DNA of 64,000 bases, taken from Ciona savignyi (lineage: Eukaryota > Chordata > Ascidiacea > Phlebobranchia > Cionidae). The stretch lies in assembly GCA_000149265.1 (NCBI GenBank), contig CH002495.1, positions 627,848 to 691,847 on the forward strand, given 5' to 3'. Below the pieces are notes generated by a model, which was not told the origin of the DNA, did no database searches, and saw only the letters and a list, made by a program, of their open reading frames with translations. Made by a program: the position numbers and the translations under genes. Shown in pieces: positions 11,390-22,385 of the stretch. Every line of letters starts with the position of its first letter. Within the stretch, counting starts at the first letter, position 1.

Positions 11390-12198
11390 TTCTTTTATTC
11401 TTATTTAAATTGTATACATATTTAGTTTTGTCTTTCCAAATCATTGGTACGCGTAATAGGATTGCATTTATGATTGGTTAGGCCTATTCCTGTATACGCT
11501 TTGCTGCAATACACTTTACTTCGAAAATATTGTTAGATGAAATAGGAAATGTCGATTAGAGTTTCCAGTAACAGAGGAACGGCATGTGTTGATAATTTGT
11601 TTGTAAGTTTGCTCGGCAATATTAAAAGTTCCAATCAATTGCACAGAACTGGTGAACTGTCATACAACACGACAGTAACATATCCTCGAAAAAATCGCCA
11701 CTTTGATGGTACATTTATTGTGCCACAACATAGCATTGAACGTACTACAACAGGTCTTCTATAGAAAATCATATTTTTAACTCGAATCAAATATCAAAGC
11801 ATTTATAAAATATTTCAGTTAAGAATTTTATATTAGAAATAGCTGATAATTTGTAATTAAAAAGCAATAAAATCGCTGTAGTGGTAAAGTATATAAAAAT
11901 AAGAATGCGTATGCGTATAAATTGAGATTTCATTCGTAAAAACAGTTTTTACAAATTCTTAAACAAAGGCAATACGCAGCAATAATCCATTCTATTTTCT
12001 AACGAGTTAAGTATCCCATCATGGCATTGTTACCTACCACAGGGTGGCGATAATTTAATCTTTTCCCATTTTTGCGTGGTGAGGGAGTAACATGATTAAA
12101 TAATAAACCTAACTTTTGCATTGCTGAATGGTTGTTCGGCCGAATGGTTAAGACGACCGATTCATTTGCTGCTTTCATGAATGCTATCTCAATTTAAT

Positions 12199-12315
12199 CC
12201 GGCCGGTTAGCCTGGCGGTTAAGTGCGACGCCTTTCAATCGAAAGGCTGCAGGTGTGAAACTGGTCGCTAGCTAGTCGGTTGTGTCCTTGAGCAAGGCAC
12301 TTTACGGACAGCAAA
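12199..12315 (+). mobile_element. tRNA-derived SINE (family 1), 5' part
   Basis: Begins CCGGCCGGTTAGCCTGGCGG with an A-box-like start, continues to GCTGCAGGTGTGAAACTGG in the B-box position and TCCTTGAGCAAGGCAC. It is absent from the four tandem units, so it inserted into the inverted unit after the split. Confidence 0.75.
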
Positions 12316-12654
12316 TATTTTCCATCAAACGCTGGAGACCTATTAGTCAATTAGTATGTGCTACGAGACACGTTACTGTACAATGAAGGCGTAACAGCAC
12401 TAACCGTTTGCCACACAAACCCTTTTTCGTACAACTGAATGATGTGGCGACAACAAAGAAATGAATAATCGAAACTTTGTAACATATGTCGAGACTCTCT
12501 TTCCTGATTTTAGACCTTATATAACAGCGGAATGCAATATAAGCAGATGGTATAGGAAGCTGTCGTTACATATTGGCAAGTGAAGTCTCGATGCGGCCAG
12601 GAACATGTATTCATCGTTATTTGCGCAAGAAAGGACTGTTGATAAGGAAGTAGG

Positions 12655-12667
12655 TGTATATTTAAAT
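12655..12667 (+). promoter_or_regulatory. Possible TATA-like element of copy 5
   Basis: GTATATTTAAATG lies about 55-65 bases upstream of the ATG and its counterpart is kept upstream of the other copies (ATTTATTTAAATG). Just after it, TTTTACACTCCAG resembles a splice acceptor and could instead be a cis- or trans-splice site in the 5' leader. Which applies cannot be decided from sequence. Confidence 0.25.
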
Positions 12668-12719
12668 GTAATAACCTTTATTTTACACTCCAGTAGTACT
12701 AAGGCTTGGTGAATTAATT

Positions 12720-13103
12720 ATGAATTACAAAGTTTGTCTGATTGTTCTGGTTAGTTTCGTTGCAAGCTCATATGCTAAAAAGAACGCCGAAGCCCCTGCA
12801 AGTGATAAAAGAAAGTGGGACGGCGCAGCCCTTACAAGTGATAAACGATGGTACTGGGACGCCGAAGCCCCTGAAAGTGTTAGAAGAAAGTACTGGTACG
12901 CCGAAGCCCCTGAAAGTGTTAGAAGAAAGTACTGGTACGCCGAAGCCCCTGAAAGTGATAGAAGAAAGTACTGGTACGCCGAAGCCCCTAAAAGTGATAG
13001 AAAAAAGTACTGGTACGCCGAAACCCCTGAAAGTAATAGAAGAAGGTGGGACGCCGAAGCCCCTGAAAGTGATAAACGATGGTACTGGGACGCCGCAATG
13101 TAA
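12720..13103 (+). CDS. Secreted Tyr/Trp-rich repeat protein with dibasic sites (copy 5)
   Basis: A 127-residue frame, paralogue of the minus-strand repeat genes. Residues 1-19 are the signal peptide (MNYKVCLIVLVSFVASSYA), then KK. Eight repeats follow, mostly 13 residues long (39 bases), such as SDRRKYWYAEAPE; two are 11-residue forms (DKRKWD, NRRRWD). Each repeat starts with a basic pair (KR, RR or KK) followed by an aromatic cluster (WYWD, KYWY) and an AEAP spacer. The pairs look like prohormone-convertase sites, so the product may be cut into many short aromatic peptides. AATAAA lies at 13180-13185, 77 bases after the stop. Peptide-precursor function is inference; I recognise no named homologue. 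Confidence 0.6.
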   Translation: MNYKVCLIVLVSFVASSYAKKNAEAPASDKRKWDGAALTSDKRWYWDAEAPESVRRKYWYAEAPESVRRKYWYAEAPESDRRKYWYAEAPKSDRKKYWYAETPESNRRRWDAEAPESDKRWYWDAAM

Positions 13104-13505
13104 TCCTTCAGATCAAGCCTTCCTTACCACGTTACATTGATTGTAAGTATAGCGTGCTATAGAAATTGTGTGGTACGGAAATAAATGCTAAAGCAAACAA
13201 GTCAACAGTTTGTTTGTTTTATGCACCCAACGAAAACGACAAATCAGGTTCAAACTTTGGTAATAGGATAGGACAGGATATTTATGTTTATTCCCATGAA
13301 TGGAAAACGCGAGGGGCGTTAAAACATCGTAAGATTACCTTGCTCGTACTCTCGGGTTATCAAAGCTATTACAGAGTATTTGGCATCATTCACATCCTTT
13401 AATTTGGAAAAACCAATTATTCCACGTTTCGAAAACTGTAACCTTTTTACTGAAGTTAGAATTAAAAAAAATGAGTAAAAGGAAAATACAACCCAAAAGT
13501 AATCA

Positions 13506-14282
13506 GAGAGTGTAAACCACGTGTTTAACCACAACTATTTGTAATACACAATTTGTAGGCTATGCTATATATTCATGCGAGCAGGGTTCCTATCCAAAAT
13601 TTGTATTTTGAACACCGAGTATGTAGTTAGTTTCTGCAAGCATAAACACATGGGGTCCCTGAGGTAACAATCCGATCTTGTTATTAATGTTTATTACACA
13701 ATATATCTTATCGTAAGATATGTGCACGTCAGTCCCATATAATCCAATATTCCAGAAGGTTTTAACCGGACTGTCATAGATTTGTTTCTGCAAGCATAAA
13801 CGCATGAGTCCCATAGGTATCAAACTAAACTTCTTTTCTATGTGTAGTTAAAAAAAGAATAATCATGTCAGATTTACGAACATTTCACCACAAATATTTT
13901 AAATAAAAGACTCTTGTCAAGCGCTGTAGTGAAATGAAGTTAAATTCCAAAACAGTCAGATTTAGTTTTTCATGGCTTCGGGGAATTCTCCTGGGTTTAG
14001 TACATAAATTTATGTTTTTACATATCTGAGTTATGTTATCTAACAATTCTTGAAGTTTTAATCCGCTTTGACGACTTATTGCTGAAGATGTCGGCGCGCC
14101 CTCCTGTTGAGTGCCCACTATATTTTCTACATGCAGAAACGATTGGGTTCCCTGGCCACCTCATCACCCTTGGTATGTTTTTTACAGAGTGTTTAACGAA
14201 ACTAATGTGTTCCTGAGTTACCTATCAAAACTTAATATCCAATTTTTTTGAATATAGTATTCAAGTTATGAATTTAATATTT
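13506..14282. other. No gene seen; dispersed repeat fragments
   Basis: Contains several copies of a short motif around TTTCTGCAAGCATAAAC or CATGCAGAAACGATTGGGT (about 13630, 13787 and 14128). It is shared with 16447 and 16527, pointing to an uncharacterised dispersed repeat. No coding exon recognised. Confidence 0.4.
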
Positions 14283-15009
14283 AACTTCAAAGACTTAAAA
14301 GTCTAAATTAAACAGTTCGTTCGTCCTGTATATTGAAACAAATACACGAGTAAACAATCGTGGCAGCTAGATCGTGGCAGCGTTGTCTATTGTCTTGCCG
14401 CCCTGATTCTAGATAAGGAAATTGGCGCAAATCTAAGATCATGTGTATTTACGGCGATTTCGATTACTCCTACCGATGGTTCGAACTATTTTACTCGAAC
14501 AAAAATGACAAGTATTGCTCAGAAAGTATATTTAAATTAAAGTGCAATTCCTGTTTGAATAATTACGGAAAGATGCGTAATTACGTAATTTTGAATTGAC
14601 GTCCGTAACGTAATTCCGACGTCCGTAACGTAATTCCGACGTCCGTAATTACCTAACTGAACGTAATTTCTTAATTACGCCCATAACATAGCTCCACTTT
14701 AACAAAACATTACAGTAAACGATAACACCAGCGGTGCGCAGCCTAGCATATGCTGATTCCAGCCGTACTAACATTGGGAAATCACCTTAATTTTTACTTA
14801 AAATCTCATTTAATTAAAAGTCGAGTCAAATTTCACTAAGGAAAAGTTTAAAATTTATTCGACCACGCATTTTACACAATGCGTTACGCAGAAAAAAACA
14901 GAAAAAAAACAGTAAAATTAAAATGTGTTCCCATAAAAAAAGAAAATGTCTAATCGAGTTAAATCATTTAGTGGTCTTAGCCAATATGGGTTGGATCTTC
15001 AGTGGCAAA
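14283..15009 (+). repeat. Dispersed 0.7-kb repeat, copy B
   Basis: Second copy of the 10111-10855 sequence. Here the GACGTCCGTAACGTAATTCC block is tandemly doubled at 14600-14640. Beyond the right end (GTGGCAAAA) the two copies diverge at once, marking an element boundary. Confidence 0.85.
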
Positions 15010-15911
15010 ATCTAGGTATATTGCTTGAGTAGATTGAAAGATATATTTTTTGTATGTGGGATTTGGGGGATTTAGGTTTTTTTATTGGCAGTAATATTTT
15101 ATACAATTTTTTGAACCCAAGGAAAGTCATGCATTTTTTGTATAATCGAATTATACCCCTTTTTTTTTCTACCTTTTGTAAATATTTTACGATCAATAAA
15201 GGTTGCTGAGTATTGCATTAAATTGGGCGCACTCCATTAAAAACTAACATCTTGCCCACATTTCAACTACCACGATAAAAGAACCACTGATTCCTCTAGG
15301 TCAATGCTGAGCTTTAGCTAAGCTCTAAACATTAAAAACGAGTTCCTATTACCTATGCAAATTAATTAAGTTTATTTTCCGGTTAAACTATCAAAGCTTC
15401 GTTTGCGACAAAATGTTTGCGAATCGAAGTTAATTCAGTCAGTCGGGTATACGCAAAATAACTTTGTTGCATGTATACAATATAAGCCTCGTTTCTAATT
15501 ATAAATTGCAGTCTGCATGACAACGAAAATGATCAGTAGCGACGAAATGCAATAAAAGTAACTCAACTTATCATAGCTTAAAATTCACAAGATAAACACA
15601 CAACATCCAAAATACTTTTATTTTAACGAAATTTGTCTCCAATTCGCATGAAGCATGTTAACCAATTTTGACACAAAACAAATCAAATATCGCACTCTTA
15701 CAAAGAGATTCACATAATTGTTTTGGGATTTATTTCCCAATTTAATTCAAAAATGTACAATTGTATAGATGATAATACAATGCATCAATTCGTTACGATG
15801 AAATTGAGAAACCACTGTACAAATGTGTTATGATATAATTGATAAAATATAATTAAACAAGTGGGATTACATTTCGTTATAAAATTGCGTATATACGCCT
15901 ACGTTATATAA

Positions 15912-16019
15912 AATAGCCCAGGTCAACCGCCGGTGGCCTCAAGTGATCTGACGATTGCTAGTGTGTTAAACCACTTGGTTTTCCCATTCACGCGGATAAA
16001 CATAAAAATATCTTAATCT
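15912..16019 (+). mobile_element. SINE family 1, 3' fragment
   Basis: Matches the 3' half of the complete copies at 27123 and 42069: TGATCTGACGATTGC, a TGTTAA-CCACTTGGTTTTCC block, then CGGATAAACATAAAAATATC. The tRNA-like head is missing. Confidence 0.7.
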
Positions 16020-17582
16020 TTCATAAATATTTAGTCCACTAAATAAAGAACTTTTTTTATCGGTTGTGTATCTTTTTTTAGCTTGTTCTTTTGCATCTTT
16101 CTAAACGCAGACCCCAACCCTCCACCATTTAAACGCTGTTAATTTCTCTGAGCATCCGACAAAAAAGTTAAAATACCAAAAATATAAGCGTAAGGTAATT
16201 GTGATTATCTTTCGTAAATCAATTTAATTTAAATAGTTATGGTGGTATCTTTCCTCTCGATAAGATTTTTGAAACTTCTTCACGGAAGCCTCCATTTCCC
16301 GGCGAGGATATGGAATACTCGTGATTTTGGAATGTTTCATAAAACAGCATCGATACAGGGAAGAATATGAAATACTGTACAAACTAGATAGTGTCAACCA
16401 CGTGATATTCACCACTATTTTTAAACCCCCTGTTGAGTGTAACCGGTATATTTTTCTGCAGGCAGAAACGATCGGGTGTCCTGGCTACCTTAGAATATAT
16501 GGTATATCTTAATTAAAGTGTATAATGTTTGTTTCGACAAGCAGAAACTATTAGGCCTATTATATTTTGGAGAATTTTCCGGGATACACCGGGTACTTTA
16601 AGTTCTAATTATGTTTTTCTGATTCGTGTAATTCTCTAAATTTAGTAGATTAAGATAAATATTCTTTTCTAATTCAGAGATATCGGTATTAAAGATATAC
16701 ATTTTTCCAAGAGCGGAAATACTCCTTGTTTTTTTTAAACCGAACGTGCCTGTCACCAGCGTTACGCAGATAAAAGACAACAACAAAGTAATATCAAAAT
16801 GTGTTTTCTTCGGAATTAAAGGAACCCCGTAATAAATAATTGCACTGTCACATCCCTACACGTTATTAATTTAGTTGTTATTTCTATTGTTTAAGAGTCG
16901 TTAAGGGAAATTACCACGAGTAGTCCGTAACATTTCTTTATGCAATTTAAAAAAAAACTGTCCGTAAGCGGCCACAATCCGAATAAATGTCTACGAGTTT
17001 ACCATTTCATCAGAATGCTATTAATATAAAATAAAAAAATGTTAATTGGGTTGGTTACCACTAGCTTAAACAGTACGTTTGTTAAAACAGCAGGTGTTTT
17101 GTTCATGCTGAAACTTATAGGCCTACTTCCCATCATTTACCTTTTTGTTAAAATGTTACGGGATAAAAACTGCACGATGACTGGCAAGGCGACGGAGGCG
17201 AAAACCCTACAGTTTGTATGATATTTGTACAAAACAGCCTATTTTGACACAACCTGTCAGGTTGCAGCAAGGAATGTTGAGTTCAGTGATACCTCGTTAG
17301 CTCCTTGTTTCTGACTTGTCAGTCCATCAATGTAGTATTCATACTCGTGTTGACCACTTATCATTTGAAAATACTTTTTGTAGTAATGAACCTGGAAATC
17401 GGTGGTAAAAGCCTTGTTTTTTAAATGCCAAGCTCTATCAAGATCACATTTGATTTTTTTTAACCAGCAAACTTTCTAACCGTGAAAATATAATCGTCAA
17501 TGGGGCCGTTTTTCTTTATGTTGGATTCTCCATATAATAATGGTCGCGCTAACCATTTGTCCACGCAAACTTTTATTTCAGA

Positions 17583-17705
17583 TTTTAAATTATTTACCGT
17601 GCTAAGTTTCGAACCCATGATAGCTTGTCACTAAAACTGTTTTAATTATATATTTATGTATATATGAATCATTCACGTCAATAATTCGGCCACACGACCG
17701 TTTTT
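17583..17705 (-). mobile_element. SINE family 2 (tRNA-like head, CCCGGTAAAA tail)
   Basis: On the minus strand it reads ACGGTCGTGTGGCCGAAT at the head, then ATCATGGGTTCGAAACTTAG (B box) and ends near GCACGGTAAA. The same order recurs at 18398 and 45918 on the plus strand and at 62235 on the minus strand. Confidence 0.6.
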
Positions 17706-18397
17706 ACCATGCAAAGACCAAAACTTCAGTGTCGAAAAGTTATTGCAAAATTTTCCCGGAAGTGCCAGTAAAGGTTGTTTTTTGATACAGTTTATAAAAG
17801 ATAAAGCAAAAATGTAAGGTCGTATGGACCGATACACACGTCTGGGCCGATACACACGGCCGATACACATATCAATTGTACACAGAAATTTCTTGGTTAC
17901 GAGCTCTTCATGAATTCAAAACCTACCCCGGTAAAAAAAGATAAAGTAATAATGTAAGCATGTGGGCGAACGGTTTGTAACGAGCAAATCCCGAGTTTAA
18001 AACTTGACCTCTAAAAAATATTAAAGTGTGTTATTTTTCGGCCTTGTGTAAAACCAAATCCATAACAAGGCTTAGTAAAAAAGAACGACAGCCCTGTACC
18101 GGAACAATCATTCATTTTACGGTTTAAACCATGATGCGTCGGTAAGACCGTGTTTGCAACGAAACGCTATATGTATTGTTCGCGTTAACCACCAGCCACA
18201 TGACCGTACATCTGAACAATCACATAGCTCATTTTTTACTATAACGTTTCGCTTATAGTGGTTTATATCTGGTGTAAAGCTTGGTTATATATGTTTCAAC
18301 CGTGATTTATAACAAGCATTAACAGATACAAAAACAATTAAAGGTTTAAATAGTTTTCAAAGTCGAAACCGGCGCAGGTGTGATGTTTCTATTTGTA

Positions 18398-18510
18398 CGG
18401 TTGTGTGACCGAACGGTTAAAATGACATATCCATACACCAATTTCTGTACAAAAAAAGTATTATCCACGACCCCGTAATGGTTTCGAACCTTAAGCCGAT
18501 AAAAATGTTC
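18398..18510 (+). mobile_element. SINE family 2
   Basis: Head CGGTTGTGTGACCGAACGGTTAA, with GTAATGGTTTCGAACCTTAAG and CCGATAAAAA following in the family order. Confidence 0.55.
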
Positions 18511-19703
18511 CTATTTAAAACGGAATGAGAGAGACACCGAATTGTGTTCAAAAATATGTTCTGAGAATAACAGACTTTATTAGTTCTATTTATATTTAGG
18601 TTTAATGCTCAGAGGATTGATATAGGACAAGATAGATCTGGCAGACAACGAAACACGGACCCATGTTGGTAAAATAATATTTTGCTTAAAACGGGGTATC
18701 TATACTGGACTTCCACATAAATAGAATATATATATCAGGTGTTTTTTTACTTCCATAGAATTGAAAAGTAGTTGTTGGTAAATGACAAATATTATAACTG
18801 TTCTCAAAGTGGGTTTGTCTACGAAGCTAAAACGTTGAATTTGAAAATCATTTCATTTTGTATCTCTTGTTGTCATCTGGAAATTAAAAAGTAAGGAGAA
18901 ATGCATGTGATGCGGTGGTGTAGAAAGCAATTAAATGAAAAAATGAATCGCAACATAATTAACAGATTTCGGAATAAATTTACTGTCAAACAAACAGATG
19001 GGATTTTCTCGTTTTTACATGAGAAATTTCTTTTCAGTGTTGCAAGGGATTAAAACGTGTAACCGCGTTGTGGTTTTTTAAAGTTCCTCGAAACCGCTAG
19101 ATATTTCGCATTTCTCGTTCAAGATTGTCATATTTGGTATGAAATTAAAACGCGCCGCTTTTTGCCTAAGGCCACAGGAACAAATACGGGCGATAGAAAA
19201 CAACATGTTGTTGGCACGTATTAGGTCACAGGAGGTAAGAGATAGAAGGGCAGTACGGGATAATGGCGTGCACATCAAATAAAACGTGTTATGTATAGCA
19301 AAATGTGCACAAGAAAAAAAAACACGTGACCCAGGAAAAACAAGGTGAAGTACAGACACGTCACGATCCGAAATTACTGTCGGGAATTTCTCCCAACCGG
19401 TTGACGTAAAACACCAACGAATTAAGTTCGATCGTTTGCGGCCACAGCTGTATACGTCAATGAGGTTAATGGGCGATCAACAACCCTATATTCGATGATC
19501 TGAACGCTTTTCATTACTGTGCAAAGTTAATGGCCGCGTAGGTCGAAAAATGGCAAGAAATGTAAGTTTGTTAAGGTAACTCGGGAAATATGGACGCGAT
19601 TAGCGCCTAAAAACGCGGGAAACGACATATTAAAATACGTCCAGTTTGATTCGGTTAACGACACTTCAGTGTCAAGTCTGATTTTACAAGTACATTGTCA
19701 AGT

Positions 19704-21225
19704 TCATTGATTGACCGGCCAGGGTCGAAGGGGAAATGTTGGTAGAAGGTATGGGAATAATAAAGCCGGTCGCGTGGGTTCCTCGTCGGGCGTGTCTTCA
19801 TTTGAACTAAGTCCGCCCGCCCCCGGGTTTGTAAACACATCGAATGAGCGTTGGCGAGCTGAAAGCAGTGGGTTCATAATCTGGCCGAGGAGGCTCGATG
19901 TTTTCGTTATAAGTGACCGTTGTAGAGTGGAGTTGTCGACCTCGGAGTCCGAAAGCGACCGCTGAGTGTTCGTTTCCTCGGGCTGGTTCGCGGAAACTCG
20001 TCTCCGCTTCGCTTCCGGGCCGTTCCCGGCCTCGCTGCTTCGTTTACGCTGCTTCCGCGAAACCTCGGCTAATTTATCTTCATCCGCCGTGCAATCTGAC
20101 GGCGATGTCTGCTCGTTACCGGAATCGAACGTCTTACCTGTATATACAACATGTCGTCATTCCACCGTATCACTGCATCATACATAGAATATGATATACA
20201 TTCTGTATCCCCATTAAAAGGAAAGGAATGACGGACATTGCCTGTTTATATCGCTTTAATACCAGTCAGTACGACAACCAACACCAAGTAAAATAAAACC
20301 ATCAAGTTAAAAACTTTTAGATTACAATCTACAGAATGTAATAGCTCATGTAATTGATTTTCTGCGCGTGATGTGTCTCGCGTTCCAGATAATATACCGA
20401 CACTTCAATAAAACTCCCCATTTAAGAAACTTATAAACAAACACAACTGAAGCTTTAAATGTAATAGTTTTTACCGCCATATTTTATGTAGTTTTCATTG
20501 ATCTGGGATATTTTATCATTAGCACCAAATAATTTTTTTAACCGGCTAAGTTTCGAACCTCTGATAAGCGTGACCAAGATCGTTTTGTATATCATATCCC
20601 AAGATAAAATGAATGGATTTGTCTAACCAATGATATAAACTACTACTCTATGTTTACGGTTTCCCTATTTCGGTCAAACATATTCATGTTTTCTGTTTTA
20701 TTGCCGTTAATTGGAAAAGCCATGTGAGTTATACACACGCGATAGTATCTGATTGCCGTATGCCCACAGTTAAAATAGGGAAAGCTAATGAAATGTGTCG
20801 TATATGATTTAGACCATACTTCTTACATTAATCCACTGGGTTCAGGTGGCTGTTAAGTTACTCGCGCAAGGACACAAATAAATAGTAAGCGACTGGTTTC
20901 AATCCCACAACATTTCGACTGCATGCAAGCCGCCGTCCGGCATAATTACATTAACATCCTTATATTATTGTTAGACTTAGTTATTCTACTTCATATTCCA
21001 TCCTTTACCTCCCAATGCTAGTACATTCCGAAGCAACGCGTTTTCCCTGGACAAGGTTAAGTTGCGGACTTGTAACAAAGAGACTTCATGTTCCAGCCAT
21101 TGCATTCGAGCTTTCTGTCTATCCCTTGCTCTTTGCGCCGATTCTCTGTTCCTTAATTTCTTCCGAAGCTCTTTCTCATCCGCATCAGCGTATCTGGAAG
21201 ATATCGAAGGGTTAAGTCTTTTTCG
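19704..21225 (-). CDS. bZIP transcription factor, XBP1-like (last two coding exons)
   Basis: Two minus-strand exons whose phases join: 21009-21225 (72 codons plus one base) and 19704-20137 (two bases plus 143 codons and TGA). Both introns follow GT-AG; the upstream acceptor is TTTTTCCAG. The first exon encodes RKRLNPS, then a basic region (RKKLRNRESAQRARDRQKAR) and a zipper with Leu every seven residues at exon positions 44, 51, 58 and 65. ARDRxKARM is characteristic of XBP1, a DNA-binding activator of the unfolded-protein response; ATF6 and CREB3 fit less well. The second exon has a second basic cluster (KRRRV), SDSEVD, and ends LRPWPVNQ; its third codon positions are clearly more G+C-rich than its surroundings. 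The 5' exon was not found. I saw no paired CNGCAG hairpins of the IRE1-cleaved intron, so the XBP1 call is by bZIP similarity only. Confidence 0.78.
20530..20632 (-). mobile_element. SINE family 2 fragment in the bZIP intron
   Basis: TTTTTTAACCGGCTAAGTTT and TTCGAACCTCTGATAAGC match the 3' portion of family 2 in reverse orientation; it lies within the intron at 20138-21008. Confidence 0.5.
20826..20925 (-). mobile_element. SINE family 1 fragment in the bZIP intron
   Basis: Reverse-oriented CTGGGTTCAGG, GCGCAAGGACACAAA and AGCGACTGGTTTCAATCCC match the head and middle of family 1. Confidence 0.5.
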
Positions 21226-21805
21226 CTGGAAAAATTTATGAATACAACAGTACGTTATGAAAATATCATCGAAATGTCAAAGCGTTAAGGGGATATCAAT
21301 GGAATAATAGAACACTGGCCCGATCTTTAAAAATATTAAAGGAATATCGGTCGAGTAGTTTATAAAACTTCAGTAGTCCGTGAAAAGGGAAAATATCGGT
21401 AAAATATCGTTGCATTAAAGGGATATTTGCAGAAATATTAGCGCGTTAAGGAAATATCAGTGTAAATGTTGAATATTAAGTATTAGAACAAATTGAAACG
21501 TTATGAAATAACGTAGGAAAACAAACCTCTCGATAAAATATTGGAATATCATAAAATGTGCTGTTAGGTTAAGACTTATTATGCTTATTCCCGTAAATAA
21601 GATAACACAAGGTGCGCTGTTTAAATGGTATAATGTAGTATATGGATCGGGCGCGCTAACAATTCATTTATATCTGGAAACACGGCGACAGGCATTAAAA
21701 CCCGCCCACACGAATCAACCAGCTTCGTAATGTTTGTGCCAACACGACTTCGGACATATAAGTTATGATAGGATATGCATATAGTTAAAGCATAGAGAGT
21801 GTACT

Positions 21806-21921
21806 ATAGAGAAATCAAGCATTGTTAGTGAAATATAGAGAAATCAAGCATTGTTAGTGAAATATAGAGAAATCAAGCATTGTTAGTGAAATATAGAGAA
21901 ATCAAGCATTGTTAGTGTAAT
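21806..21921. repeat. 29-bp tandem repeat, four copies
   Basis: ATAGAGAAATCAAGCATTGT followed by TAGTGAAAT, repeated four times with only the last copy changed (GTGTAAT), then a degenerate half copy. Near identity suggests recent expansion. Confidence 0.9.
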
Positions 21922-22274
21922 ATAGAGAAAATATAAAGTATAGACAGTGTAATATTTGTTTAATACGTTCTGGCATTGACCCAATTTAATACCCTGCATC
22001 CGTTAACTAACTTTTTACTATTTTATTGTTCTGAAAATGGTGTGGAATTCACACACACGCGCAATAACACATTTTGCACAGGGTAATATCTAAGTATAAA
22101 GCACGGGTAACTATGTACATTGAAATGTAATGGAATAATAGTTACCCGTAAGTATAATTCGGCATTTTTACGCATAAACATTTTAATAGATTACCTTTCG
22201 GGTATGCGTATAAGTTGCAGTTTTCGGGAAAATTAGTATAAGGTATTTTATTTAGGTTGCGTTATAAGTTGCAA

Positions 22275-22385
22275 CCGATGTGGTCGAATGCTTAGCCCGA
22301 CTGGTTTATAAACAGCTCTTTCTCCATTTAAACGGCCCAGTAAAAAGCCCATAACGGATTCGAAACCGGTAAAAACATAAAAAAC
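22275..22385 (+). mobile_element. SINE family 2
   Basis: GATGTGGTCGAATGCTTAG head, AACGGATTCGAAACCGGTAA B-box region and A-rich end, in family order. Confidence 0.5.

Larger units (their letters stand above)
11390..13505 (+). repeat. Inverted, diverged fifth unit of the Trp-repeat array
   Basis: Reverse-complement counterpart of the tandem units: it holds the unit sequence in opposite orientation, from TTCTTTTATTCTTATTTAAATTG through the gene at 12720-13103 to the segment ending near 13505. It is clearly more diverged than the four tandem units are from each other and has an extra SINE insertion near 12200, so it split off earlier than the duplications of the left arm. Confidence 0.85.
15010..19703. 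other. No gene recognised; intergenic with SINE fragments
   Basis: About 4.7 kb of A+T-rich sequence. Identified content is limited to SINE remnants at 15912-16019, 17583-17705 and 18398-18510, and the short motif CTGCAGGCAGAAAC near 16457. Two short hydrophobic frames (16598-16786 minus, 17039-17221 plus) have no further support. Confidence 0.4.

Noticed and set aside
11549-11764. 71-codon frame in the inverted unit
   Set aside because: The equivalent segments of the other units are not open in this frame, and there is no coding signature.
16598-16786. Minus-strand 62-codon frame with a hydrophobic start
   Set aside because: Starts at TTG, no acceptor/donor or paralogue to support it; A+T-rich sequence readily yields such frames.
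17039-17221. 60-codon hydrophobic plus-strand frame
   Set aside because: An ATG frame with one membrane-like stretch, but no homology or compositional signal.
19711-20194. Plus-strand frames in the G+C-rich segment
   Set aside because: The minus frame joins in phase to a bZIP exon and has stronger codon-position bias; plus frames are open only because G+C-rich DNA has few stops.
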